64,000 nt of DNA from Sulfitobacter geojensis (GTDB lineage Bacteria; Pseudomonadota; Alphaproteobacteria; Rhodobacterales; Rhodobacteraceae): positions 2,232,001 to 2,296,000 of the forward strand of contig NZ_JASE01000005.1 of assembly GCF_000622325.1 (NCBI RefSeq). The letters run 5' to 3'. The notes beneath the pieces are model-generated. The model was given only the letters and a program-made list of their open reading frames with translations. It was not told the DNA's origin and did no database searches. Shown one piece after another: positions 17,953 through 26,693 of this stretch (positions within the stretch are counted from its first letter, which is position 1; every line of letters begins with the position of its first letter). The position numbers and the translations under genes were made by a program.

Positions 17953-19723
17953 TCCCCCGATCTTCACGGCATTTGCGCGCGACGAAGGTGGGGCCATTGC
18001 AGTTGTTGTTTCGTTGCTGTTGACCGTCTTGCTGGGCTTTGTGGCACTTGGCATTGATGTGGCGGCGCTGTACCGCGAGAACGCCAATCTACAGGCGGAT
18101 GCCGATCTGGCCGCCATGAGCAGCGTGCGCGACCCCGGTCAAGCGACCCCGCGTGCGCAGCTGTCACTGGGCAAAAACAAGCGTGAAAACGAAACGTTGA
18201 CGGAGCTGGTCAAGGGGCGTTATCTGCGCAACCCTGAAATCCCCCGCGAGAACCGCTTTACCCCGCTTTCCGATGGCAATCCGGCAATCAACGCGGTGCG
18301 CGTGAAACTCGAAGATGACGGGCCACTCTATTTCGCCAAGATCTTTACGCAGGGCGATCACGTCGATCTGACCCGAAGGGCGACGGCGATCCGCACTGGT
18401 GCCGCGAGTTTTTCGCTTAACAGCAGTATCGCGCGGCTGGATCTGGCCGATCTGAACCTAACATTATCCGAGAGCTTTGGCACCGAAATCTCGATCACCG
18501 CGGGCGAGCACGAAGCCTTGTCCAGCACAGACGTCGACATGGAAGACTTCCTTGAGGAGTTGAACCGGTTGGTCGGAAACGGATCGCGCAATCCGGCGGA
18601 AATTCTTGATGCCGAAGCGACAGCGGCGGACGTCTTCACCGCTTTGCAAAATGTGCTTCCAGCGGGCACCGCAGGCAGCCTGAACGCCGTGATGGGCGCG
18701 GGCGGGGCATTGCCCGTCGCAGTATCGGCATTGGTGGGCGGGATCGACAGCGGTTTGGGCCTGACCGCATTTGAATTCGCATCTGACGTGGAATTGACCG
18801 CCCTCGATATCGTCAAAGCCGTCGCCAGCACCAACAGCTATAGCAATGCTTTGAACGCGGATGCTGCATTGGATGTGGCTGGTGTCACAACGGTCGCTAC
18901 GCGGCTGGCCCTTGGCGAACCACCGGCACATTCCGGTTGGGTCGCTTTGGGCGAACAGGGCGTGCAATTGCACAGAGCGGCCACACGCGTGCTGACCGAA
19001 GTGAACCTTGAACCGAACCTGCTTGGCGCGCTTGGGGTGGGTGTTTCCGTCACCAGCCTCAACGTGCCGGTCTATGTGGAAGTCGCAGGATCGACTGCAA
19101 CTTTGGAAGAAATCAGCTGCGCCTCCGAGCAACCCGATGCGCTTGCGGCACGGTTTTCAACAGCATCGACACCGCTTAGCCCTGAAAACGGCACCTCGGT
19201 TGCGGCACTGTATCTCGGGAAAATTGCGGAAGATGTATTTACCCAAGGGCCGATCAGCCCGTCCGATCTGGGTTTTGCCGACATTCTGGAGGTGACACTG
19301 CGGGTTAACCTGCTGGTAGGGTCGGTCGAGGTTCCCGGCATTACAATTCAGGCACGTTCCAATATTGCGGTCGGGCAATCCCAAACCGAAAGCATCCGCT
19401 TTACCAACGACGATGTAAAAAATGACCGGATGGTTCGTCATTTCGGGTCCGGAGAATTGGTCGGCTCGGCGATTTCGACTTTGCTGTCACCGGCACATAC
19501 CGAATTGCGGGTGAAGCCGGGGCAGGAGGGGCTTGTTACGGGTCTGGTCGCACCGCTGTTGTCGAACGTGCTGGCAATCCTGCCCGACCGTTTGCTGGGG
19601 GCGCTGGCGACACCTTTGGACGGGGTGGTGGACACTGTATTAAACGGTGCCGGACTGCGTTTGGGCGAAGGGGAGCTGACCCTGAACCGCCATCACTGCG
19701 AAGCGATCAGGCTGGTGCAATGA
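17942..19723 (+). CDS. tadG: TadG-like Flp pilus assembly protein
   Basis: A 593-residue protein with the TadG-like N-terminal pattern: RDEGGAIAVVVSLLLTVLLGFVALGIDVAALY, one membrane helix followed by a long periplasmic region, quoted here in parts because it is the diagnostic segment. No ATG fits, so TTG 17942, overlapping tadE by 11 bp after GGGGAGCG, is the start. The periplasmic part (residues 60-590) is rich in Leu, Ala and Asp with no recognised domain. It is last in the operon. Confidence 0.8.
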   Translation: MRINPPIFTAFARDEGGAIAVVVSLLLTVLLGFVALGIDVAALYRENANLQADADLAAMSSVRDPGQATPRAQLSLGKNKRENETLTELVKGRYLRNPEIPRENRFTPLSDGNPAINAVRVKLEDDGPLYFAKIFTQGDHVDLTRRATAIRTGAASFSLNSSIARLDLADLNLTLSESFGTEISITAGEHEALSSTDVDMEDFLEELNRLVGNGSRNPAEILDAEATAADVFTALQNVLPAGTAGSLNAVMGAGGALPVAVSALVGGIDSGLGLTAFEFASDVELTALDIVKAVASTNSYSNALNADAALDVAGVTTVATRLALGEPPAHSGWVALGEQGVQLHRAATRVLTEVNLEPNLLGALGVGVSVTSLNVPVYVEVAGSTATLEEISCASEQPDALAARFSTASTPLSPENGTSVAALYLGKIAEDVFTQGPISPSDLGFADILEVTLRVNLLVGSVEVPGITIQARSNIAVGQSQTESIRFTNDDVKNDRMVRHFGSGELVGSAISTLLSPAHTELRVKPGQEGLVTGLVAPLLSNVLAILPDRLLGALATPLDGVVDTVLNGAGLRLGEGELTLNRHHCEAIRLVQ

Positions 19724-19763
19724 GCGTCGCTATTCTCCGTGCAAACAACTGGCCCTACGCACA

Positions 19764-19791
19764 GAAAAAGCGGACCGGTAAGGGTCCGCTT
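19764..19791 (-). terminator. Rho-independent terminator
   Basis: AAGCGGACC and GGTCCGCTT form a perfect 9-bp stem with a 6-base loop. On the minus strand it is followed by TTTTT, giving a typical terminator about 80 bases after the LuxR-type gene. It may also stop tad transcripts from the other side. Confidence 0.8.
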
Positions 19792-19869
19792 GACTGGATA
19801 GATTGTGTAGGTGTTCGGGTGTTACGTGAGCGGGTGCGGCCAGTTTCCGCGTTGCAAAGCCTAAAGCGT

Positions 19870-20451
19870 TCAGGCCTGGAGTGCCGCAGGATCACTGTGT
19901 TTGGAACGCCCGACAAGCGGCAAAATGCGACGGGTCGGAACCGAGGTGGTCCGCTGGTGATGTTCGGCGTCGGTTTCATTTGCGATGGCGCAGATTTCAT
20001 CGGTCACAAAGGCAATCAGTTGATAGCGCGATCCCATGCCGGATTTTTGATAAATGCTGCTGAGCTGGGATTTGATCGTGGCAATCGCACATCCGCGCAT
20101 CTCGGCAACTTCGCTATTGGAAAATCCTTTGGCCACAAAAATGGCGACGTCCGCTTCGGCCTGCGACAATCCCCATTCAGGCGCATAGCGCGCGATGACA
20201 CTTTCCTTGGCCGCTGGCGCGGAAACGGAAGAGGCCGCCTTCTTGGGGCGCAGATTGGCCTGATATTTGGTAACTTGCTTAAAGCAGATATAAGCAACGC
20301 CGCTGGTCAATGCGAAGAACAGCGCAAACAACCCGACGATTGTTGCGACGTCGGCTGACCCTTTCTGAAGAATAAAGCCGACAACCAGCGCGGTCTTTAA
20401 CGCAGCGACGCCAAAAACCAAAGTGAACCCAGAAACCCAATACCGAACCAC
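19870..20451 (-). CDS. Membrane-anchored LuxR-type HTH regulator
   Basis: A 193-residue protein with two predicted membrane helices (about residues 5-28 and 35-57) joined by a short loop, a basic linker, then a LuxR/GerE helix-turn-helix: LSQAEADVAIFVAKGFSNSEVA and AIATIKSQLSSIYQKSG. There is no receiver or autoinducer domain, so the signal is probably read at or in the membrane. GTG 20451 is the start; an in-frame TAG lies five codons upstream. It converges on tadG. Regulation of the Tad locus is suggested by position only. Confidence 0.8.
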   Translation of the reverse strand: MVRYWVSGFTLVFGVAALKTALVVGFILQKGSADVATIVGLFALFFALTSGVAYICFKQVTKYQANLRPKKAASSVSAPAAKESVIARYAPEWGLSQAEADVAIFVAKGFSNSEVAEMRGCAIATIKSQLSSIYQKSGMGSRYQLIAFVTDEICAIANETDAEHHQRTTSVPTRRILPLVGRSKHSDPAALQA

Positions 20452-20503
20452 GTGCTTATCCCATTTCTAATTCAGACAATTGTACGCATCCTATTCTATG
20501 GGC

Positions 20504-20519
20504 CAATATGTCGATATTG
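20504..20519. repeat. Inverted repeat CAATAT-GTCG-ATATTG
   Basis: Perfect 6-bp arms with a 4-base spacer, 53 bp upstream of the LuxR-type gene start. Flanking GGCC on both sides extends the symmetry loosely. Possible autoregulatory operator. Confidence 0.35.
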
Positions 20520-20731
20520 TGGCCGACCGCCGATCTGCCGCGCATTTTCGAAAAAACGAGAGTAAATATTCACGGTCGACCGTTTTTCACCTGATTTCAG
20601 GCAATCCTTTGGTTGACCCGCATTGTGGGCAGTTACCCAGAGCCGCGCAATGCGACACCAACGGGGCAGGCCCCGCCAGAAAACCGTTCCCACCTTATGC
20701 TGCAAAACTAACCATCGGGGCGCGCAGACGG

Positions 20732-20747
20732 CTTGTCTGTTGACAAG
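20732..20747. promoter_or_regulatory. 16-bp palindrome over the -35 box (candidate MarR operator)
   Basis: CTTGTC-TGTT-GACAAG is a perfect inverted repeat with 6-bp arms that covers the TTGACA -35 element of the operon. A repressor bound here would exclude RNA polymerase. The operon's own last gene encodes a MarR-family regulator, the obvious candidate ligand-responsive repressor. Confidence 0.6.
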
Positions 20748-20767
20748 ATCCATCGGGTGCATATCAT
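20740..20767 (+). promoter_or_regulatory. Sigma-70-type promoter for the N-heterocycle operon
   Basis: TTGACA (20740-20745), 16 bp, then TATCAT (20762-20767). Transcription would begin near 20774, about 25 bases before the first GTG. Confidence 0.65.
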
Positions 20768-20798
20768 TCGCATACAAACAATCAAAGGCGCTGCACCC

Positions 20799-21626
20799 GT
20801 GTCCTATCACCGCCCGACAGATCTGGCATCTGCCCTGTCCCTCGCGTCCGAGGCGGGGCACGTGAGGATTGCGGGCGGCACCGATGTTTTTCCGGCCAAA
20901 CGACAGGGGCAGGGGTTTGGCAGCCTGCTTGACCTGACGGCTGTGCGGGAACTGGCCGGTATTGAGCATACAGAAAAGGCTATTCGCTTGGGCGCCTCCC
21001 TAAGTTGGAGCGACGCGATCAACGCCGATTTGCCGCCGGCCTTTGAGGGGTTGAAACAGGCCGCCCGGCAGGTCGGGAGCGTACAGATCCAGAACAGGGC
21101 CACCCTTGCCGGTAACCTGTGCAATGCCTCGCCAGCCGCCGACGGTGTCCCCCCCTTATTGACGCTAAATACCGAGGTTGAGGTTGCAAGCGCGGCGCGC
21201 GGCACGCGGTTGGTTCCATTGGACGCGTTCATTCTGGGGGTCAGGAAAACCGCGCTTGAGCCGGATGAAATTGTGACGGCGCTTGTTGTACCGCGGCCCC
21301 CGCAGGATGCCGGTTCCTGTTTCGAGAAACTGGGCAGCCGGCGCTATCTGGTGATCTCGATCGCAATGGTTTCGGCACTTGTTGTCAAAGACGCAAGCGG
21401 GTGCATTACCGACGCGCGGATCGCGGTCGGTGCCTGCTCTGCGGTCGCACAGCGACTTCGGCGGCTCGAGGTTTCGTGCATTGGAAAACGCCCTGAAGAC
21501 ATCACAGTGACCGCAGATCATTTGACGGATTTGACCCCGATCGACGATGTGCGCGGTTCAGCCGCCTATCGGCGCGACGCGGTGGCAGCACTGTGCCTTC
21601 GTGCGTTAGAGGGGGCAATGGTGTGA
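20799..21626 (+). CDS. Molybdenum hydroxylase FAD-binding subunit (xanthine dehydrogenase family)
   Basis: A 275-residue CoxM/NdhF-type flavoprotein subunit that passes electrons from the molybdenum/iron-sulfur subunit to an acceptor. RIAGGTDVFP is the FAD pyrophosphate loop, and IQNRATLAGNLCNASPAAD is the second FAD motif. The CO-dehydrogenase flavoprotein C-terminal domain follows. GTG 20799 (VSYHRPTDL) is chosen because homologues begin there; an upstream TTG lies inside the promoter. It overlaps the next gene by GTGA. It probably forms a nicotinate-dehydrogenase-like complex. Confidence 0.85.
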   Translation: MSYHRPTDLASALSLASEAGHVRIAGGTDVFPAKRQGQGFGSLLDLTAVRELAGIEHTEKAIRLGASLSWSDAINADLPPAFEGLKQAARQVGSVQIQNRATLAGNLCNASPAADGVPPLLTLNTEVEVASAARGTRLVPLDAFILGVRKTALEPDEIVTALVVPRPPQDAGSCFEKLGSRRYLVISIAMVSALVVKDASGCITDARIAVGACSAVAQRLRRLEVSCIGKRPEDITVTADHLTDLTPIDDVRGSAAYRRDAVAALCLRALEGAMV

Positions 21627-24343
21627 CTGAAGTTCTGTTCCGTTTCAATGGGAAAGACACCACTGTTCATCCTGAAACCGGCGCGCGCCTGTCGGAAACG
21701 TTGCGCGAAACGCTAGGGGCGCGGGATGTGAAAATCGGCTGTAACGCGGGCGACTGCGGGGCCTGTACGGTACTGTTGGACGGGGTGCCGGTTTGCGCTT
21801 GTCTGACGCCAACACAACAGATCGCTGGGCAAAACGTCGAAACCGTCGCAGGGTTGCATGCCAATGATCCCGTCGCAAAAATGCTGGGCGAACGGTTTCA
21901 GGATCACGGTGCCGCGCAATGTGGCATATGCACACCGGGCATGATGGTGGCTGCGGTGGCTTTGCTGCGCGATGACCCAACGCCCACGGAAGACGCCGTA
22001 AAGGATGCCCTTGGCGGGGTGTTGTGCCGCTGCACGGGCTATCGCAAAATCATCGATGCGGTAATGGGACGGCCTGCGGTTTTGGACGGTGCGCGCGGTG
22101 CGGTCGGGGACAGCATCCGCCGCTTGGACGGGGCCGACAAGGTTGCCGGACTTGAGCGCTTCAGCGATGATATTGCCCCCGCCGGCACGCTTGAAATTCT
22201 CGTGATCCGCTCGCCCTATGCGCGGGCCGGCTTCCGCTTTGGTGACCTTGAAACTTGGGCTGCTGCGACCGACGGGATCGAGGCGACCCTGACCGCTGCC
22301 GACGTGCCGGGGCGCAATGTCTTTGGTGTGATCCCGCAGTTTGTAGACCAGCCCGTTTTCGCCGAAACCGAAACCCGTTTTCGCGGCGAAGCGGTTGCCG
22401 CCGTGGTGGGCACGCCCGCTGCAATCAAGGCGCTTGCGCCGGATGACTTTCCCGTCACATGGACCGAATTACCCGCCGCGACAGACATTCATATGGCGCA
22501 AGACAGCACCGCCGAAAATTTGCACAAGGACCGCGATGGCAACATCATGTGTGGCGGGTTTGTAAAATGCGGTGACGCCACAGCGGCGCTGGCGCGTGCG
22601 GATGTCGTGGTTGAGGGTCATTTCAACAGCGGCTTTGTCGAACACGGTTACATCGAACCCGAAGCGGGGTTTGCGCAGATGGTCGGGGACCGTGTGGAGA
22701 TTTACGCAGGCACGCAAGCCCCCGTGATGGACCGCGACAGCCTAGAAATCATTTTGGGGCTGAATGCCAGCAAGATCCGCATTGTGCCGACGGGCATCGG
22801 GGGCGGCTTCGGGTCGAAACTGGACCTTTCGGTGCAGCCCTATCTGGCGTTGGCTGCGGTGAAGACAGGCAAACCTGTCCGCCTGACCTATAGCCGCACG
22901 GAATCGATGCAAAGCACCACAAAACGCCACCCCTCAGACATTCACTTGCGGATCGGGGCAGACCACACCGGCAGGATTTGCGGCTTTGATTTCTACGGAG
23001 AATTCGACACGGGCGCCTATGCCAGTTGGGGGCCGACGGTTGCCAATCGCGTGCCGGTACATGCCTCCGGCCCTTACCGCATCACCGATTACCGCGCTGA
23101 ATCCAAAGGGGTCCACACCCACAATCCGCCCGCCGGTGCGTTTCGCGGATTTGGCGTACCGCAGTCAGCCATTGCACAGGAATGCCTGTTTGACATGCTG
23201 GCCGAAAAGCTGAGCATGGACCCGTTGGAGTTTCGCATTCTGAATGCCTTGCAAAACGATGCGCCGACGGTCTGCGGACAGGTGTTTTCGCAAGGGGTTG
23301 GTATCGGAAAATGTCTGGAAAGCCTGCGGCAAAGCTGGGCAACCGAGCGCGGCGCCGTCGAAAAGTTCAATGCAACATCAAACACCTACAAGCGCGGTGT
23401 CGGGGTGGCGGCGGGCTGGTATGGCTGTGGCAACACGTCCTTGCCAAACCCCTCTACGATCAAATCTGGCGTGACGGCAAAGGGGGCTGTGGTGCTGCAT
23501 CAAGGGGCGATGGACATTGGGCAGGGGGCCAATACAGTCATCACACAGATTTTCGCGACGGCTCTTGGGGTCGGGACCACGTCTATTGATCTTGTCGGGC
23601 CCGATACGGATGTGACGCCGGATGCCGGCAAAACCTCTGCCTCGCGCCAGACCTATGTCTCGGGGGCTGCAGCGCGGATGTCGGGACTGGCGTTGCGGGC
23701 GCTGGTGCTCAAACGGATGAACGTGTCCGAGGCGGCCGTGCTTTCGTTTAAGGATGGTCAGGCTGTGGCGCAGGATGGCGGCAGGGTGCATCGCCTTGAT
23801 CTCGCCACGCTGGAAACTGACACAGATGGCTTTGTGTTCCGCGCAATCGAAACCTATGACCCGCCGACCAAACCGTTGGATGCCGACGGGCAGGGCGCGC
23901 CCTACGCCCAATTCGGATATGCGGCGCATCTGGTGGTGGTTGAGGTGGATATGGCCTTGGGCACTGTCAAACCGCTAAAATTCATCGCGGCGCATGATGT
24001 TGGTCAGGCCATGAACCCCTTGTTGGTTGAGGGGCAGGTGCAGGGTGGCATCGCGCAAGGGTTGGGCATGGCATTGATGGAAGAATACCTGCCCGGGCGC
24101 ACCGAAAACCTGCATGATTATTTGATCCCGACCATCGGTGATATGCCGCCCGTTGAAACGATCATCATCGAAGAACCCGATGCGCACGGACCCTACGGTG
24201 CCAAGGGGTTGGGCGAACACGTATTGATCCCGACGGCTCCCGCGATCCTGAACGCGATCTATGCGGCAACAGGGGCGCGGATCACGCAGGTCCCCGCGAC
24301 ACCCGCCATCGTGCGCGGCGCAATCAAGAAAGCGCAATCATGA
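21623..24343 (+). CDS. Molybdenum hydroxylase: [2Fe-2S] domain fused to molybdopterin domain
   Basis: A 906-residue fusion. Residues 1-160 form the two-cluster iron-sulfur unit: CNAGDCGACTVLLDG binds the plant-type [2Fe-2S] centre, and CGICTPGMM with CRCTGY binds the second. The rest is the molybdopterin subunit with GGGFGSKLD and GAFRGFGVPQ; the C-terminal GAKGLGE carries the catalytic Glu region. Such enzymes hydroxylate N-heterocycles next to the ring nitrogen. GTG 21623 is the start. With the neighbouring reductase and enamidase, the likely reaction is nicotinate to 6-hydroxynicotinate or an analogue. Confidence 0.87.
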   Translation: MTEVLFRFNGKDTTVHPETGARLSETLRETLGARDVKIGCNAGDCGACTVLLDGVPVCACLTPTQQIAGQNVETVAGLHANDPVAKMLGERFQDHGAAQCGICTPGMMVAAVALLRDDPTPTEDAVKDALGGVLCRCTGYRKIIDAVMGRPAVLDGARGAVGDSIRRLDGADKVAGLERFSDDIAPAGTLEILVIRSPYARAGFRFGDLETWAAATDGIEATLTAADVPGRNVFGVIPQFVDQPVFAETETRFRGEAVAAVVGTPAAIKALAPDDFPVTWTELPAATDIHMAQDSTAENLHKDRDGNIMCGGFVKCGDATAALARADVVVEGHFNSGFVEHGYIEPEAGFAQMVGDRVEIYAGTQAPVMDRDSLEIILGLNASKIRIVPTGIGGGFGSKLDLSVQPYLALAAVKTGKPVRLTYSRTESMQSTTKRHPSDIHLRIGADHTGRICGFDFYGEFDTGAYASWGPTVANRVPVHASGPYRITDYRAESKGVHTHNPPAGAFRGFGVPQSAIAQECLFDMLAEKLSMDPLEFRILNALQNDAPTVCGQVFSQGVGIGKCLESLRQSWATERGAVEKFNATSNTYKRGVGVAAGWYGCGNTSLPNPSTIKSGVTAKGAVVLHQGAMDIGQGANTVITQIFATALGVGTTSIDLVGPDTDVTPDAGKTSASRQTYVSGAAARMSGLALRALVLKRMNVSEAAVLSFKDGQAVAQDGGRVHRLDLATLETDTDGFVFRAIETYDPPTKPLDADGQGAPYAQFGYAAHLVVVEVDMALGTVKPLKFIAAHDVGQAMNPLLVEGQVQGGIAQGLGMALMEEYLPGRTENLHDYLIPTIGDMPPVETIIIEEPDAHGPYGAKGLGEHVLIPTAPAILNAIYAATGARITQVPATPAIVRGAIKKAQS

Positions 24344-25830
24344 GCGGCCCTGCAAGCGCGAAACCCGAGAAAATCCGATGCGATGCCTGTCCGGTTCTGT
24401 GTTTCATCGCGGACGGGAAATCTGGAGCCTGCGACCGCTATGCCAATCACGCAGGTGAATTGGTGCGACTGGACCCGTTGACGATCGTTGAAACGGCGGG
24501 GGCGCCGCTGGTGCCCTTTATGAAAGATGGCGCGGCATGGGACGGCGATATCGTCAAAGGCGACCGCCCTTTCGTCACTGCCGTGGGGGCTGGCACCACT
24601 TATCCCGACTACAAACCAGCCCCCTTTATCGTCAGCCGGGACATCGACGGCGTGGATATGGTGACTGTCGTGACCGAAGGCATCTTCAGCTATTGCGGTG
24701 TGAAGGTGAAGATCGACACGGACCGTCACATCGGGGATGAACGCGATATCGTATATGCGCAGGGCGAGGCGATCGGCCATGTGATGACCTCTGAATACGG
24801 TTCCAAGATGTTGTCGCTGGGTGGTGTAGAGCACCTGACCGGCGGCTCAAAGAAGGAGGGGCGCGCCACCTGCGCCGCCTTGTTGGCGTTGTGTAACCGC
24901 GAGGCTGTGACCCTTAGCATCGGCGAAGGTGATCATGCCACCGAGGTGATCGTACAAGCAGGCCAAGCCCCCGTGATCAACGGAGATACAGAACGCCTGA
25001 TGCGGGTGGGCTGCGGCTCGGCCACCATCGGGATGTTCGCGAAACAATGGCTTGATCACGTGGATGACGTGGTGGTTGTCGATGATCACATCACGGGCGT
25101 TCTGTCCGAACACGAAGCGGGCAAGCAGTTGGATATGACCGCAACCGGGATCAAGATCAAAGGACGCCGTTCCACACCCGGACGCTATTTTCAGGTGGCT
25201 GAGCCCGGCACCGGCTGGGGTGGCACGGATATCGACGATCCGCTGACCATTCTGGGACCGTTCAACCCTAAAATCGCCCGCGCCGGTATGCGGTTGTTGA
25301 TGGTGTCCACCACGGGTGAACAATTCGCCTATTACGAGCTGGACGACACCTTGCAACCGCAACAGCGCGACCTGCCCGAGGCATTGCGCAAATCGACGGA
25401 TCTGATTGCGGAAAACTGCGAACCTTCGGTTTGTTCCGTGCTGTTCATGGGCGGTGCCGGGGGCAGCCTGCGTGCAGGAGTAACGGAAAATCCCGTGCGC
25501 CTGACCCGTTCGGTCAAGGATGCGCTGACCCATGTGTCCTGCGGCGGGGCGAAACCCTATGTCTGGCCGGGCGGCGGGATCACTGTGATGGTGGATGTGA
25601 TGGACATGCCTGAAATGTCATTCGGTTATGTGCCGACACCCGCCTTGGTTGCCCCGATCGAATTCACGCTGCGGGCCAGCGATTACGCCGCGATGGGCGG
25701 CTATGTGGATCACGTCAAACCGGTGACGCAGATTGAAACGGCATCGGCACGGCGGATCGGGCGGAGCGCGCAAGGCCATGATCCATTGGCGGCGCAGCAC
25801 TATCATTGGGCAAAAGGGGACAAACGCTGA
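24340..25830 (+). CDS. hnr: 6-hydroxynicotinate reductase-like protein
   Basis: A 496-residue relative of the iron-sulfur 6-hydroxynicotinate reductase of Eubacterium barkeri, which uses ferredoxin to reduce 6-hydroxynicotinate to 1,4,5,6-tetrahydro-6-oxonicotinate. The N-terminal CDACPVLCFIADGKSGAC holds four Cys for an Fe-S cluster. GIFSYCGVKVKID and LGGVEHLTGGS are further conserved-looking stretches. ATGA overlaps the upstream stop and TGATG the downstream start. The assignment is supported by the molybdenum hydroxylase before it and enamidase opposite. A different ring substrate remains possible. Confidence 0.75.
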   Translation: MSGPASAKPEKIRCDACPVLCFIADGKSGACDRYANHAGELVRLDPLTIVETAGAPLVPFMKDGAAWDGDIVKGDRPFVTAVGAGTTYPDYKPAPFIVSRDIDGVDMVTVVTEGIFSYCGVKVKIDTDRHIGDERDIVYAQGEAIGHVMTSEYGSKMLSLGGVEHLTGGSKKEGRATCAALLALCNREAVTLSIGEGDHATEVIVQAGQAPVINGDTERLMRVGCGSATIGMFAKQWLDHVDDVVVVDDHITGVLSEHEAGKQLDMTATGIKIKGRRSTPGRYFQVAEPGTGWGGTDIDDPLTILGPFNPKIARAGMRLLMVSTTGEQFAYYELDDTLQPQQRDLPEALRKSTDLIAENCEPSVCSVLFMGGAGGSLRAGVTENPVRLTRSVKDALTHVSCGGAKPYVWPGGGITVMVDVMDMPEMSFGYVPTPALVAPIEFTLRASDYAAMGGYVDHVKPVTQIETASARRIGRSAQGHDPLAAQHYHWAKGDKR

Positions 25831-26693
25831 TGGGCCCCGTTGCGCACAGACTGGGCGACCGATTGCACCTGCAACACGGCCCGATTGATCTGATCATCGG
25901 GGCAGACGGGGCAGGGCACGCGCGCACGCAGGCCTTTGCAGCCGCGCAAGCCCGGTTCGCAACTGTGCTTGAGGAACTGGTGGCAGAGATTGATCTTTTG
26001 CGCCAGCCCATCGGGCACGACACGCCGCCACCGCATGGGGAAACCGCCACACGCATGATGGCCGCAAGCAAACGGTTCGCGCGAGGTACCTTTGTAACGT
26101 CCATGGCTGCAGTCGCGGGCGCGGTCGCCGAAACGATCTTGCATGCGATGACGGACACCGCCGATCTGACGCGGGCCTATGTCAACAACGGCGGCGATAT
26201 CGCGCTGCACCTGACGCAGGGCACTGAATTCTCGACGGCGATGGCGGGTCATGACGGTCGCGCGCTGGGCCGCATCAGGATCACCCATGCGGACCCTATA
26301 CGCGGGATTGCAACCAGCGGGCGACACGGACGCAGCCTGAGCCGCGGCATTGCTGACAGTGTTACGGTTCTGGCCGCCACTGCTGCAAACGCAGATGTCG
26401 CCGCCACGCTGATCGCCAATGCGGTTGATGTCCAAAACACCCTCGCCATCCGCCGCTGTCCTGCGCGAGAGATCGACGATCACTCTGACCTTGGTAACCG
26501 GCTGGTCGTCACCGGCTGCGGCCCATTGCGCGACGATGCGATCACAACCGCGCTGGGCAACGGCGCGAATTACGCGCAAAAATGCGCAAACGGCGGCCAG
26601 ATCACCGGTGCCTGTCTCTTCCTGCAAGGCCAGTCCCGCGTCATCGGCCACAGCGCCGTCACGCTTTCACAAGGAACACCTGAATATGCATAA
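25830..26693 (+). CDS. UPF0280 family protein
   Basis: A 287-residue member of UPF0280, a family with an ApbE-like fold and no proven reaction. Typical segments are FVTSMAAVAGAVAETIL, AYVNNGGDIALHL and GIATSGRHGRSLSRGIADSVTVLA. The Gly/Asp/Ser-rich segments resemble the FAD/FMN-binding and metal sites of ApbE, so a role in flavin transfer or protein maturation is conceivable but unproven. ATG 25830 overlaps the hnr stop; the final 8 bases overlap the next gene. There is no signal peptide. Confidence 0.8.
   Translation: MGPVAHRLGDRLHLQHGPIDLIIGADGAGHARTQAFAAAQARFATVLEELVAEIDLLRQPIGHDTPPPHGETATRMMAASKRFARGTFVTSMAAVAGAVAETILHAMTDTADLTRAYVNNGGDIALHLTQGTEFSTAMAGHDGRALGRIRITHADPIRGIATSGRHGRSLSRGIADSVTVLAATAANADVAATLIANAVDVQNTLAIRRCPAREIDDHSDLGNRLVVTGCGPLRDDAITTALGNGANYAQKCANGGQITGACLFLQGQSRVIGHSAVTLSQGTPEYA

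Larger units (their letters stand above)
20452..20798. other. Divergent promoter region, LuxR-type regulator / molybdenum hydroxylase operon
   Basis: No gene seen. It holds an inverted repeat at 20504-20519 and, close to the oxidoreductase operon, a sigma-70-like promoter overlapped by a 16-bp palindrome. Confidence 0.6.

Noticed and set aside
20733..20798. Longer N-terminus for the FAD subunit from an upstream TTG
   Set aside because: It would place the promoter -35/-10 elements inside the gene, and family members start at the later position.
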